64,000 bases of DNA from Enoplolaimus lenunculus. Lineage: Eukaryota; Nematoda; Enoplea; Enoplida; Thoracostomopsidae. Within the stretch, counting starts at the first letter, position 1; each line of letters begins with the position of its first letter. The position numbers and the translations under genes were made by a program. The stretch spans positions 62,001 through 126,000 of the forward strand of contig JASANG010001995.1 in NCBI GenBank assembly GCA_030248215.1. The letters run 5' to 3'. The notes below the pieces were generated by a model that did not search any database, was not told where the DNA came from, and worked only from the letters and a program-made list of their open reading frames with translations. This document shows positions 1 to 20,880 of this stretch, one piece after another.

Positions 1-499
1 TCCTGCACTCTGTTGAACTAAAACAAAAACGGCCACAAACACAAAAACTGAAGTTCTGTGCTAGAATTAAATAGGTAGTCTGTAGCTTTTCGCTCGCGAT
101 ATTTTCTTCAAATCGTTTTCACGTAACGAATGATTCGGTCTGGCCCAGCTATCCAGCCCACTAAAAATTTAGGGGACCTAAAAGACGACTCTGAAATTGG
201 TCTCGGAACCGAGTAGACTGTGTGGACAATCTCATTTATCACGCCGAAACGTTTAGATAGATTACTGCTGAAGGGTTCTAAATTCGCTTTTTAGGTGAAA
301 ACCCAAGGCACGGACCTGGCAGGATGCGGCCCCCAATCCAAATTTCTCGATACGCCACTGCTGTATTAGGCCTAAACGAAACATTGAACAGCTAAATGCT
401 GTTGTTATTTTCTGAATTTTTTAAATCTAAGACACCTTTTGTTTAGTGATGACTGATTTGTTTTAGGGTATTACCGACAGTTTAAACATTTATACTAGA
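1..499. other. Upstream flank of the SH3BP5-like gene
   Basis: No coding region is recognised here. The stretch holds AT-rich sequence and a 5' leader region. A pyrimidine-rich acceptor-like AG lies at 465-466 and another at 497-498, one base before the ATG, so the 5' UTR may be spliced on from elsewhere. A segment near 345-362 resembles a transposon end. No TATA box can be defended. Confidence 0.4.
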
Positions 500-3400
500 A
501 TGGGTGAAAACAACGAAAATAACAAAGAGGTGCTAAGAGATTACGATCTAAACAAGGTTCGTCATTGTTAGTATAGGTAGAAAACGGGACTGCATATCTT
601 ATAATTAAACTGTTGGAAAAGCAGGCCTAAAGAGCGGTAATCGAATTAGTGGTCTCTACAGATCCTTATGCAAATGCTCTACCACTGCACCACATAACGC
701 GCATCTTAAACTATTTTTATCGTCGATTATATATGTCGACTTCATGTTGCCGTCTATCAAACATACATTGCACTTGATTATGAAAATTCTTTGGCAACGC
801 TCCGAACATTGTCAGTGATAGATTTGCCTCTGTTACTCTATAAAAACGATTTCCATAACATGTACTAGGTCACATCCTTCCTCTCCTCCTTTTGTTTGTT
901 TTTATATACATATGGATTTATTAAAGAAGGAAGTAATGAAGTGTAAGAGGTGGTCGTTGAGACCCTTCGTTTCTTCATCAATGGTCCGCAGCTTGTTTGT
1001 TGTATTTGGAATGCGTATAAAGCATAGAAATAGGTACACGAAACAAAGAATGACATTTATGTCGCTACCAAATATTTTTTACCATTCAGATACATGTCGA
1101 ACTTGAAAAGCTCAATATTGCAACGGATATTATTAACAAACTTGAAATGCAAGTTGTTGAAGCTCGTTCGTTATTTCGCGAAGTGCAGCTGTCCTGGACG
1201 CAAAAATTAGATCATTTAGCGAAAAAGTTAGAAACATCTATTGACAAATCAAGGCCATACTACGAAGGTCGGTTAGCGACTCGGCAGCTGTTGCAGCAAG
1301 CCCAAATTGCTGCGCTGAATTACGAGCGTGCGACTTCATTACATCGGGTGGCTAAAGAACAGGTAAAAATTTGTTGTTTCCTTTGTTTGGTCATTGTTCA
1401 ACTGTTTAAAAACCGAAGCTGGTTTTATCGACATTAGATAAGTTAAAAGCTTAATTAAACTTCCGAAATTTATTAAACCAATACCCACAGTACCAGCGGC
1501 ACATACGAAATTTGGGATTTGATCAAAATCCTCTGGACATACGTACACGCACGTGAAATATGTGTATTTTGCGAGCATTAAGTGATTGTTCATGTTAATG
1601 TAATTTCGTTGTCCGAATTTCAATTCAGGGTGCAATTGGAATTCCGCTTCCGGCATTTTATACCTTCCTATTACAGCAAATTTTTACCTGAATTAAAATT
1701 TCGGTATTAAATTTTACTCTGTGTAAATTAACCGTTTTACTAAAAAATTACGACAAAAATAAAAAATTTCATTAGTATGGTATAGGAAAATTGACAACCA
1801 CTGAAACTCAAGCATAGAAGGTAGCTTTTGCTTCCATGGTTTTGGAAAATAAAACATCCAATAGGTAAAGTAAATACCTATCGTCAACTGATATTATTTC
1901 ACCAATAATTTAGCAAACAAGGAAAACCAAAATGAATTTTTCGGCAGCATATATTGACAATATTTTAAGGTGTTTGACGCATATTGTTATTAAGGATGTG
2001 TGGTCTCGGTAAATCTCGGGATTTGGTTGGCTTGGTCTCGGTCTCGGTTTTTGGGTTTCGGTAGGTTTGACACCGAAACAACAGGAGAAAGACAAGTTCC
2101 AGCTTTTTTCTGCTAAACGTTCACAATAAACGAACGTCAGTTGTATTTGTTAATTTTTTAATATAATTATAGTTCTTTTTATAGATGACATTTAAGGAAG
2201 CGTGCCTAAAAATTTAAAAGTTCCGCTTAACGCTAAAATATCATTTTGATAAACGCTAAAAAGCGTTTACTATTAATAGAGCTTAAATATACTGGCTATT
2301 GACGATTCATTTTCGTTGGAAAAAGCTGAAAGCTTAGTTTTGACACTGAAGGAATTTCATATTTTTTTCGTCGTCTTTGGTGTGGGGTCCTGTTATATTC
2401 CTGTATCTTATTTGTCGGTGTGTTTTTGCTAAAAATAAAATTTTGCGATAATTTTTGTGTTTAATATAATAAAATCTGAGCAGATGCAACATTTTGAAAA
2501 ACAATCAAAACTTCTGTTAGACAAAATTTTATTTTTATTCTCGGTAACAAACAAAAATTGATCGACACCAAGACCAGACAGCCTCGATCTCGGTTGTCGG
2601 GTCTTGGCCTCTGGTCTCGGTTTTTGACCGAGACCACACATCCCTTATTGTTGTAGAACTTGGAAACGAGGCACGTTAAAACGCAAAGCAGTCAATGAAC
2701 AACTTATTTTGTATTGAATTATGATCAGTTAGCATTAATTCGATGGTGCAATAAATTTGCAATTCCTGTTCCGCTGTAAAATTTATTCCTGTTGCTGCTT
2801 ACTGTGAAATACAATTGCTGTTAGAACCCATATATATTTCAGGTTTCAATGACACAAGACAGCCTCGCGCGACAGGGATCAGGCAACGTAGAAGTTGCTT
2901 GCCTTGAAGTGTTGAATCACCATATAAGTATGCAGATTAGTGGGAAAAATTTAACTTTTTGTGTCATTAATAACGACTGTCAGTTTTAAAACAGGGTATT
3001 ATAATCAAGCTAAGCACAGTACAACTTAGTTGACCAGATAGCAAAGTATCTTAACCACTAACGCGAATGTCAATTTACATCGTATTAGTGATACATTCAA
3101 GAGTTCACTTAACTGGAAAAATTAGCAAGTTTTGTTTGCCTTTTTGGTAGTGCATTAGTACTAGGGATGTGCCGACACCAAAATTTTAGCCAATGCCGAT
3201 GCCGATTCTTATTTTGAAATTTTGCAGATGCCGAACCGATGCCGATTCCAAGTTTAGTACACCATACTTAATAAACAGATAGGATACTACATTACATCAT
3301 TACATGAAGACTTAAACCCTAACCATCATAAATGATTATAATTTTAGACGAACGGTTCATTTCAATTTATTTTTTCAAACACAAACGCAAGAAAGACATC

Positions 3401-5809
3401 AGTTTTCCTGACCGGACACACTGATTTGCGCCCAGAAATGAAATTGATAGCATTGAAACTTACAATATGTGCAAAAATGTCGGCAAAAAATCGGCAATTT
3501 TTTGCCGTGCCGATGCCGATATTCCCGAAAACTGCCGATTATTACCGATGCCGATTAATCGGCACATCCCTAATTAGTATTTTGCCATTTTATGCTGTAG
3601 CTGTTTTCAAACTGAACGGTTTTAAATTTTTAGCTATAACTTTGTAAAATCGCATCCATGCTGTGAAAAAATTACGCCACTGATATTATTGATGAGTTGT
3701 CTTGCGATATTGCGTTAGAATAACCCCGATATGTACATTTAAGGCTCGTGCTTTTGGGTGACAGTTAGCAGTAAATAGGTTTTCGCAGTAGTAATGTGTC
3801 AGGAAACCAAAAATTTTGCGGATCCCAATTGTAATATCATAGGCTTCAACCCTAGCCATCATAAATGCTTACAATTTATGAGAAGTGTTCATTTCCATTA
3901 TTTTTTCAAATACAAACACAAGAGGCATAACAATTATTTTTTGATCGGACTCACTTGTATGCGTCGACGTGTGAAATTGGTAGCATTCGAATTTGCTGCC
4001 AAGTGCAAAAAGTATCGGCAAGTTTTTGCCTTGCGGTGCCGCTACTCATAACATTGTCGCGTTTTCTAGCAGAATCTAAGTAAATACTTTAGGACTCTAT
4101 GACAGTAATTAATTATAGGTGATACAACAGACGGCAGTGTAATGGACCTTTGTAGTCTGCAAACTGTGTTCATCATAATCTCCTCAGTGCTTAGTTTTAT
4201 ATCTTTAGCTCGTGTCAATGAGGCCGAAGAGGAACGAATGCGATGTAAAGACGAACATTTGAAAATGTCACAACGTTACGAGGAAGCACGTGCTGCGGTG
4301 GATAGAATGGAAAAAGACTTGAGGCGCGTCATCAGTCGTTCAAGACCATATTTTAACGCCCGAGTTGAATTTACACGAGTTTTAGAGCATCAGAAACATT
4401 TAATTGTCAGCTTAGAATCAGAGATTCGACAGAAAAAACGCGATTACGCAGAAAGTTTGAAACGGCTCGAGCGGATTTCGGAAGAAATTCATTCGGCTAG
4501 AGGTGATAATTCTGATAGTGGTTCGTGTTCGGGTCAACTTGGAGAGCGAGGTCAAGGGGTGGGGTGTGAGTTTCCGGGGCCACCAAAATCGTTGCTGGCT
4601 TTAGAAGGACTGGAAAATAATATGGAAAACCAGGGAGGGAAAGCGGAAACAGCGGACCTCAATGTACGTCGTGATAGTGAAGATTCAATATTACATCCTT
4701 GCGGAGGGGAAAGTAGCGCAGAGACTAGCGATAAGGGTGTTTCTACTCCGTCCAGTGAAACTGGAGAAGAGGGACGCCGCCTATCAGTGTCTCAGGTCAA
4801 ACTTGAATACAAAGATATAGATCGTTATGGTCTGGCACCTGGTGTACTTGAGCTTGCAAATGAACTGTCAAAGTATGACATTTTACGCGATTCAGACGAA
4901 TCACCTTCTGGGGAAACCAGTGCGAGGACGAGTGATACTTATAAAACACGGCGGGCAGCAGCATTTATGATGCCAGAAAATTTGGATTGTCATTATCGAA
5001 CTGAACCGGAAGGACTTAAACAGTTACTTGCTGATGATAGTGAGGTAAGTGCTGATAAAAGCGATATTGGGAGTACTTCTGGTTTGGACAGTATGGATGT
5101 TCCTTCTGGTTGTCATGCGAAGAGTAATTCGACTAACTTGGCTTCCCACGACGACCCTGGTGGACAATTGAAGCAATCAACATGCCATAGAGATCGCGCT
5201 AAGCCATCATCAAATTCAGGCAGCTCACGTTCGATTAATTCTGAAATACCGGACGATCCGAGACATAGTTACATTTGTTGCTCTGGTGGGAATTGTTCGC
5301 CACCTATTCGTAGTGCCAAGTTGAGTGTCAGTGGAAATCGTGGAGACAATGGGCTCACGTCAGCTGGTGCGTGCATTGATCTAGGACAATCAATTGATAA
5401 AGTCAGACATCGAAGTGTAGCTAAAGAGAAAGATCTACAATGTAGACAATCGCAACAACAACCACAACAACAACATGAACAACAACATAAGCAACAACAG
5501 AAATATGAAGTACAACAACTCAGCATGAAAACATCAGAATCAAATCGTACACTGAGCAACAATTCGAATAGTGAAGAAGAACATATAACGTCACCGATGC
5601 CGCCTCCAGTAAACGATGATGTTATTCAAAAATATCTGGTTTCCCATCAATCATTGATTACTGAAATTGAAACCTGTGATAATGTTGGCTCTACGCCAGG
5701 TGGTACTAAAGTTGAACCGGTGCCGGTTGTAGATCCTTCTGCGACACACAAGATGCGTGAAAAGTTTCGCAGTGTGTTTGGAATGATAGAAAAGAAAAAT
5801 GACTGTTAG
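500..5809 (+). CDS. SH3BP5: SH3BP5-like protein (RAB11 guanine nucleotide exchange factor), 4 exons
   Basis: SH3BP5/SH3BP5L (Drosophila Parcas) proteins are coiled-coil exchange factors for RAB11 on recycling endosomes; vertebrate SH3BP5 also binds BTK SH3 and JNK. Exons are 500-556, 1090-1362, 2843-2927 and 4209-5809, all GT-AG with compatible phases (0, 0, 1), giving about 671 residues. Residues 20-110 (ELEKLN, then SRPYYEGR) and 140-210 (NEAEEERMR, then SRPYFNARVEF and ISEEIH) match the two conserved helical hairpins of the family in order. The rest, about 460 residues, is Ser/Asp/Glu-rich, apparently disordered, and has a CAA-encoded Gln tract near 5450-5515. This tail makes the protein longer than vertebrate homologues (about 455 residues). 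The start was chosen because exon 1 joins in phase to the conserved block. Transposon-like repeats fill introns 2 and 3. Function is inferred from the family; I am confident of the family and less so of exon 1. Confidence 0.92.
615..705 (-). repeat. Degenerate tRNA-derived SINE head
   Basis: The minus strand shows an A-box-like TGGTGCAGTGGTAGAGCA about 30 bases before a weak B-box-like stretch (TAATTCGATTA). It lies in intron 1 of the SH3BP5-like gene. The pairing is too poor for a working tRNA gene. Confidence 0.45.
1991..2646. mobile_element. hAT-like MITE, family C (GGTCTCG motif ends)
   Basis: Inverted ends read TAAGGATGTGTGGTCTCGG on the left and AAGGGATGTGTGGTCTCGG from the right. Both ends are followed by repeated GGTCTCGG-type motifs. 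The flanks ATTGTTAT (1983-1990) and ATTGTTGT (2647-2654) form an 8-bp target duplication with one mismatch. An 8-bp duplication with A/GGG ends suits the hAT superfamily. No transposase is encoded. It lies in intron 2 of the SH3BP5-like gene. Confidence 0.75.
3162..3572. mobile_element. hAT-like MITE, family A (GCCGAT motif ends)
   Basis: The terminal inverted repeat is TAGGGATGTGCCGA on the left and its complement on the right. The subterminal regions are runs of GCCGAT. Flanks ATTAGTAC and ATTAGTAT are an 8-bp target duplication with one mismatch. It is 411 bp with no transposase and lies in intron 3 of the SH3BP5-like gene. A second copy at 30.6-31.4 kb lies in the opposite orientation. 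Confidence 0.8.
3790..4055. repeat. Old diverged family A fragment
   Basis: The interior of the 3162-3572 element (CCATCATAAATG, TTTTTTCAAA.ACAAACAC, then a cggcaa-rich end) recurs here in the same order with many differences and without clean ends. It is an older relic of the same MITE family just upstream of the last SH3BP5-like exon. Confidence 0.55.
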
Positions 5810-6639
5810 AAAAATGAACTTAATGGTGCCAGCAGACAGTGTTGGGAGAATAGTGGCACGATTGAGAGTTATGTTTGACTGGGATTCTGCCAGTGTTCTC
5901 AAATTGATGCAGCACGTATCATCAGATGATGATATGTTCTATATCGGAATTAAGAAAAAATGGTGAGCTTCAAAACGTGTCACGTTTCTTTGAATTAATG
6001 TTTTCCTGCCACTGTATAGAATTTTAGATTCACAGCTGTTCCTGCTTCCTTGTTTAAAAGCCTGTCCAGACTGGCGATAGGTGCTTCACACCGCTGAGTT
6101 TAGAATTCTAGAAAGGCCCTAAACGATTAGTCTTAAATTTAGTCATGGTGTTGGACTGTAGTGCTTTATTTGGTTCTTAATTTATCTTCAGAACTATAAA
6201 CTGTTTAAAGCATATCACCATTATATGTGTTGCTGTTAGGCGTAAAATTTTGGGTTGGATATTGTTGTTTTTGGTTTGGCCTCGAAAGAGTTGTCAATTT
6301 TCGATTTTTTAGAACTTTGGTCTTTTGGGGTAGATGCGTCTTTGTGTGCTCAATAGATGTCTGTTTTATATTATATTTTGTGTTTTGGTGCTGGTATTGC
6401 TGCGAATATTTTGTTATGGGTATGTACGTCATAGGTTTTTAATATAAATTAGTTGCTCTTTTACGATGCAGCAATTCAATCCATACAGAGTATGCTAAAT
6501 TTCTACTAGTTAAAGCAAGGAAAACAAGCCATGTTTTTGAGTTGTGTCGAGTATTGTTATTTTTGCCTATGTACTTTTGCAGGCGTACGGTTTGTTGGTA
6601 GGACTGCAATAGAGTCGACTTAGGCTATAAACTAAATGG

Positions 6640-6830
6640 CCAATGTTACATTGAGTAACGTAACAGTAGCATAAGCATATTCTTAAAGTGTATTCTTAGT
6701 TTTAGAGTTATCTGTGCCGAGGCGTCGGCTTAAACTTAGACTACTGGGCCAATGTATAAAACAGGGCCGTAACCGTAGTATAAGCATATTTCTAAACCTA
6801 AGCCTAAGCGGGCGCTCAATGTTGGATTTT
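6640..6830. repeat. SINE family M fragments (TAAGCC-rich tail)
   Basis: Two tandem pieces share GGCCAATGTA, ACAGTAGCATAAGCATATTC and CCTAAGCCTAAGCG. The same block recurs at 42.4, 52.3 and 57.8 kb, at 42.4 kb joined to a tRNA-like head. Confidence 0.5.
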
Positions 6831-7380
6831 TAACATTACGATATTCTATCCTTCCATCTGTGCTGCAGTTTATTTCATTGGTTACGTTTGCGTTTGGTGA
6901 CTCCATAAGTTTGAGCATTATTGTATAGATAACCTTTGATTGTATACATAGTAAATTTGTGTTTTGTTTGCTTTTGAGCATTTGAATGTAGGCAATAGGT
7001 AAGTATGTTGTAAATTCGAATGTTTTATACATACACGCTAAAGCTAAAGTAGTGGAAACATCTCATAAAACATGCTCAATTATTAATTTTAACAACAGCG
7101 TAGGTTGTTGAAATTTAGTATATACTTAAATTTAACAAGATTTTAGCTCAAGTGTTTTTGTAAGTAAACCTCTATCTCAAAGCTACTGGATTCGTTGGGA
7201 AATGCGGTTTTGCGGTGTATTCATAAACGTATTCTCCAGGGTTCCAATGGCGTTCCGATTCCGGCTAAAATTTTGAAAGAATTTGGGTTCCGATTCCGAC
7301 TGATTCAGCAATCTTTGTTTTTGTTAACTATTTTCAGCAGCACAGTAAATTATTTCGCTGTTTGTCCAAATGTGACTGCA

Positions 7381-7447
7381 CACTGCAAAAAATGGTGAGT
7401 CAAATTATTTCGGAGGGAGTCAATTTGACTCACCTTTTTTTGCAGTG
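7381..7447. mobile_element. Minimal hairpin MITE, family I
   Basis: This 67-bp unit is almost entirely palindromic: CACTGCAAAAAATGGTGAGT at the left and its complement at the right, with a loop of about 15 bases containing TTTCGGAGGG. Longer members with the same ends occur at 24.9-25.1 kb and 44.2-44.4 kb. Confidence 0.7.
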
Positions 7448-7945
7448 CAGTTGAAAACTAAGCTTTACCTTTAAAATGGAATGACAAAATCTAAACTTAA
7501 AATTCTACTTCATAACGGCAAGCAGTGATGTCAACTCCACTAGTTCTCTAATATAGCTCGATATTTGGTTCAACAGTATCCTTTTTCAAAAATCCGGGTT
7601 CCTGATATTTATGATTTCATAAAACTTCAGGCCAATGTTACTTTAACGGCCGTCCCATTTTCTCGGGACAGAAATGTACCAGGAGTACCCGTCCCATTTT
7701 CCCGGGACAGCAATGTACTAGGAGTACATTGAAAAAATATAATTGGGACAGTTGCGACCGATGAGACAGTGGGACAGATATATATATCCTACGTAAATGC
7801 ATCTGCCTGCGCATATGTAAACAGGAGCGCATAAGTGTGCACTCCGGGTATATTTGTGTCCCGGGAAATTGGGACGGCCTTTATAGCAACATGGGCCAGA
7901 CTTTATATTTAAAGTTTTCAAATGCTTGTAGCAAAAAGTTTGCCT

Positions 7946-8085
7946 GGCTGCGTAGCTCAGTGACAGTGCTTTTGGCCAGCGGACCGTAATCCGTACTTAG
8001 TGTGTTCTAAGCCACACCGCATCTGCAGGAAAATTCTCATGAAGGACTTTATGGTACTCCTTAACTTATGATAAGTATAGAGCGC
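7946..8085 (+). repeat. tRNA-derived SINE, family N, just upstream of DECR
   Basis: A tRNA-like head (GCGTAGCTCAGTGACAGTG as A box, GTGTTCTAAGCC as weak B box) is followed by a body ending in TTTATGGTACTCCTT. The same head and body recur in the Cav3 gene at 51.33-51.46 kb. It ends about 130 bases before the DECR start codon. Confidence 0.6.
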
Positions 8086-8218
8086 TGTTTCATTCCAGCG
8101 AACATTTTCAGTTTCAGGAACGTTTATAATCAACATTTCTATGTTGCCTCGATACGAAGGACATTCCAGGTTCAAATTTTGAGACTTCTGCAACGATCTG
8201 TTGTATTGTGTTTTAGCA

Positions 8219-16832
<8,614 letters not shown>

Positions 16833-17216
16833 AAATTTATTTTAAAATAAGATTTTGTGCGGTTGCATATATATTGAACAATTTGTTTTCTAATTATAAT
16901 TGGAAAGTAAATATTGATTGTTTTTTCTTATAGATGAGCATTGGTAGCTGCTTCCTTTCATCTGCGAGCCCGTGCCCGAACCCGAGCTTAAAATTGTATG
17001 TTTCAGACGAAATAGAAAATATTCATGCAAAATTTAAGCCACCCGACCGGGTTCATGAGTTCAAAATGAAACCAGCATTTTATCACATCAAACTGCACTT
17101 TTTATTGCACGTTAAAACAATAACACGAAACACAGCGAAACAAATTCTCCTTGCAGTTACATGAAACATGCCAGCAAATGCTGGGTTTCTTACGGTTTAC
17201 CACTCCATCGCACGCC
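16833..17216. other. 3' flank of DECR up to the BEL/Pao element
   Basis: The first 60 bases are AT-rich and hold AATAAG-type variants of a poly(A) signal (about 16845), the likely DECR 3' UTR. No coding region or repeat family is recognised in the rest. Confidence 0.4.
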
Positions 17217-17362
17217 TGTGATAAATTTGTTGACTTTATTGTATACAACAATAATTTTATTTTTTACTATATTTCGTCAAAACGAAAACTCAAACTACTC
17301 AATTTTTTATATATTTTCATATCGGTATTTTTCGTTCCGATTCAGAATTCAATTTTCTGACA
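17217..17362 (-). repeat. 3' LTR of the BEL/Pao element
   Basis: On the plus strand it runs from TGTGATAAATTTG to TTTTCTGACA, so the element-sense LTR has the usual TG...CA ends. A pyrimidine-rich CACTCCC on its inner side could be the complement of the polypurine tract. Confidence 0.88.
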
Positions 17363-17599
17363 CTCCCGACCGAAGCAACAAAACACGTAACTATTTGCGA
17401 TCTATTTCACTAAACGGCCGCTTTCGTTGAAATTCTTGCTTACTGTACATGTACTTCGAACGCGAATATGAAACCAATTTTAGTTCTGGTACAACTTTTC
17501 ACCATTCGACCCATAGCTTTCTAAACCCAGCATGACTGACATGAAAGTTGTCTTTTTCAAACAGCTCACGGTTAATATTTCCATTTGTCACAAACAGTG

Positions 17600-18560
17600 A
17601 ATTTAAGCTGTCCCACATTATACAGTGAGTCGGCATATTAGCAACTTGGTTCGAATCCATTCAGAATGTTCTTGGACACCACGAATTCCAGGCATCGGTA
17701 TTGCTGTACTCAAAACTATTTTTGCTCCAACGCTGCAACTTACTTTTTCTAAAATTGTTTTCAAAGCGTTCCAAGATTGTACCTGGAACCTTTTGCTCCG
17801 TTGTGCATCATTAACTCCGCAGTTTATAATAACAAACTTGTAATCCGCCAAATTCAAACGTTTCGTAACAATTAAATCAGCAATTGTACTAAATTTTGCT
17901 CCAGAAATTGCGTACACATTTCCTGCGTCAACATTTTCTAAATAACGACACTGACTGTCTGACAATATCAACACTGTGTGTTTTGATGTTTCCTCAAAAT
18001 TATAAACATTTTCCATAAGATAGCTTAGTGAAAAATGTACATTCATTACTGAATCGCGTACCACTTGCACCATTTGACTCAACAAATTACCGTACAAATT
18101 GAAACCAGGAAACCTACCATATTTTGCACTACTACTTAACGGCCAACCTGAAGACCAAAACATTTCGTTTTTTTCGAATACATACAATAAATTGTATATC
18201 TTCAGAAGCATCTCCGACAATTCGCATGTATTCGGTACGGAAAGCACTCTCTGGACGCGACATTTGTTCTGCCAATATAACTTTGAAAATTTCTTCTGAT
18301 TGGCATATCCAATTAGCATTTAATTTGAAGTTTCGTGTTTTTAACCAAGACGCAATAATAGTCGGATTCCATTGCAAATGCTGTTCTTTTAACATAGTAT
18401 AAGCCAGCAATTCGTTTTTATGTTGTATAAGCATAATAAACCAAAATGCCATTTCGATAGCCGTTTCTGTTATATTTTTCAACGGTAAAATTGGGTAAGC
18501 GTAAAATCTTGAAAGCGGATGATTTGCTTGCACACATGTTGTTTGAGCCATACCGAAATC
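17600..18560 (-). CDS. Additional coding region of the BEL/Pao element, SGNH-hydrolase-like
   Basis: Downstream of pol, where some LTR elements carry a third gene, lies a region with coding character. Its distal part shows an SGNH-like signature: a hydrophobic strand leading to LSDSQCRYL (block I, Ser), then AISGAKFSTIADL (block II, Gly) and VIINCGVNDA (block III, Asn). The proximal part starts MAQTTCVQANHPLSRF and matches nothing I recognise. SGNH folds occur in ORF1 of some LINEs; finding one in a BEL/Pao element is inferred from motifs alone. The region is part of a broken element. Confidence 0.55.
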
Positions 18561-18599
18561 TGAAAAAATTTAGACAAATAACAAACAAAACAAAAAACT

Positions 18600-20880
18600 C
18601 CATTAGCTCAATAGCAGCTACTTATGTTTTCGTTTGAAGTAAGAACCAATTCGCTGTGCAGCAATTTCTGCACATTTTCTCTTGTCGTTAGTTAACAATC
18701 CTTGATCTTCCGCAATACATGAATTACTATATGTATTTTGATCAACCTCAAGCGGAAACAACTTCTTGATGGGGCGTCTAATCATTTTACCAGACAACAA
18801 CCACAAAGTCGCAGAACGGCATTTTCCGTCTGCACTACTATGAAGTTCAATAATTCTTGCCAATTTCCATGTTGACCTGTAACAATTGTCGCCAACCAAA
18901 ACAATTTCGCCACGTTTTGGACCAGTCGACGTTTTGTTACGCTGCCTAGGAATTGAAGTACATTCTCTTAATGCTAACAAATATTCCCGCTTCCAAATGT
19001 CCCAAAATTTATTCAGCAATGAATTTATACGTTTCCACTGCATAATCAGGTAATCATGTTTTCCTTGTTTATTTGACACGGTTTTACCGAACATATTACC
19101 ATAATTCGCTTTATGCTTGCCCAAAAAATGTCCTGGTGTTAACGAAGATATGCCAATCTCGGTTTGCACATATGTTAAGGGTCTACTGTTTAACATAGAA
19201 GTTATTTCATAAGCTAATGTTTGGAGTTTCGACAAGTTAACTTTGCTTCGAAATAAAGATATCTTAAGCGGTGGTTTAACTAACCCAATCAGTCTTTCGT
19301 AAAACCCGCCCATCCGAGGCGCAAGCTCTGTTATGAATTTCCACTCTATTTTTGAGTTAGCTACGAAGTTTTGGACTTCGTCACTTTTGTATATTTCAAG
19401 AAACAATTTATCCAATATCAATTTTGATTTTCGAAAAGTAGTTGCGTTGTCAGAAACTACAATTTCTGGGTAACCATAAAACGAAACAAATCGTCGAAAG
19501 CACAACAAAAACTGTGCACTTGATAAATCGGAAATAACTTCAACGTGAACAGCACGTACTAGAGCACAGGTGAACAGACAAAGCCAGCACTTCTGACCTG
19601 TATGAGACGCATTAATATACAACGGGCCTAAATAATCGACGCCCGTGCATGAAAACGGTCTACCTTGTGTAACTCGAAATAACGGTAACGGAGGAGCAGG
19701 TGGAGTTTTATACGATTTACCTTCTATCAATCTGCATATCCGACATTGGCTAATCACCTTTTTTATTTGACTGCGACCTTGTGGTATCCAATATTCTTCT
19801 CTTACCTTCGAAAGCGTGTGTTCTACTCCACTGTGAAATGTACGTTCATGAAAATGCATTATAACTAATCTTGTGAGATCAGTATTTGTTGGCAATAACT
19901 TCCGAAACTTCGTATCAAAACCCATATCAGCATTTTCTATTCGACCTGAACATCTAATTAAACCATCTTTTCCTGTAAACAAACCTAATTGATTGACTAA
20001 GTTACGACCTTTCTTTTCACTACTTTGTAACAATTCGCCGAAAACTTGTTGCTGAACTACTTTTTCGACAGCTGTTTTTGCTTCAGCTATTTCACTAGCC
20101 TTCAGCACTCCGAGTGTTCTGTTATGCTTTTTACAACTTGTAATAAATCGAAGTACCCAAGTAACAACTCTATACAGCCGTTGAACTGAAGAAAACTGTG
20201 AAATTCTTACAAAACATTCGCGATTTGTTGTGTCAATATTCAACTGTTGTTCACTAGTGTTTTCATAGTCCTTTATGTTTGGAACCTTCTTATTTTTTAG
20301 CACGAAAGCATGTGGCCAACTGGATTCTGTTGAGCTCAACCAAATTGGACCGCACCAGCACAATGCCGACTTGCAATACTGGACAAAATCCATCCCTCTT
20401 GTTGGAATATCTGCTGGATTACTTTCAGTTGGTACATAACGAAATTCTACATCTTGAAACGACTTTATTTCTAGTACTCTATTCTTTACGAAAACTGTCG
20501 ATACTTGTTTTCCTAGAATCCAGTGTAACGCACACTGTGAGTCAGACCAAATATACTTCTTTAATACGTTCATGTGTAACTGTGACTCAACATACTTGAG
20601 TACTCGTACACCTATGACAATTGCAATAAGTTCTAATTTCGGAATTGTTTGTTCTTTTAACGGACTAATCCGACACTTTGAGAACAATAAATCAGTCTTA
20701 AAATTGTTGGTAATACCGACACGTAAATATACAGCCGCACAGTATGCTTTGCTTGATACATCACAAAAACAGTGAAGTTCTGAAGTTATGGCGTTTTTTA
20801 CACACCCCCGAATTCTTCGTGGAATAACAACTTCTTTAAGTTTCGAATAATCTGCAAAAAGCTTCTGCATTGTTGCGTTA
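18600..20880 (-). CDS. BEL/Pao RNase H and integrase region
   Basis: RNase H motifs (WSDSQCALHWI) lead into an integrase with a His-Cys zinc-binding region (HFHERTFH then CRICRL) and a DDE core (GVDYLGPLYI, VVSDNATTF, MGGFYERLIGLVK). The C-terminal domain with PKRGEIVLVGDN and ATLWLLSGKMIRRPIKKL is the DUF5641 type that marks BEL/Pao integrases. Part of a broken element. Confidence 0.92.

Larger units (their letters stand above)
5810..8218. other. Spacer between SH3BP5-like gene and DECR
   Basis: No gene is supported. A 50-codon open frame just after the stop (5815-5967) shows no family features and is best read as 3' UTR. The rest holds SINE-like pieces (6640-6830), a hairpin MITE (7381-7447), an unclassified run of repeats on the GGGACAG/CCCGGGACA theme (7645-7875) and a tRNA-derived SINE ending shortly before DECR. 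The stretch 7236-7310 (CAGGGTTCCAATGGCGTTCC and following) resembles a hAT-like MITE end without a partner. Confidence 0.5.

Noticed and set aside
5269-5562. Cys-rich open frame antisense to SH3BP5-like exon 4
   Set aside because: It is the complement of the Gln/Ser-coding region; CAA repeats read as TTG/TGT give Cys and Leu.
5815-5967. 50-codon open frame just after the SH3BP5-like stop
   Set aside because: No family features and no start context; treated as 3' UTR.
17600-18560. Independent host gene between DECR and the retrotransposon
   Set aside because: The region lies inside the LTR pair in the element's sense orientation, directly after integrase.
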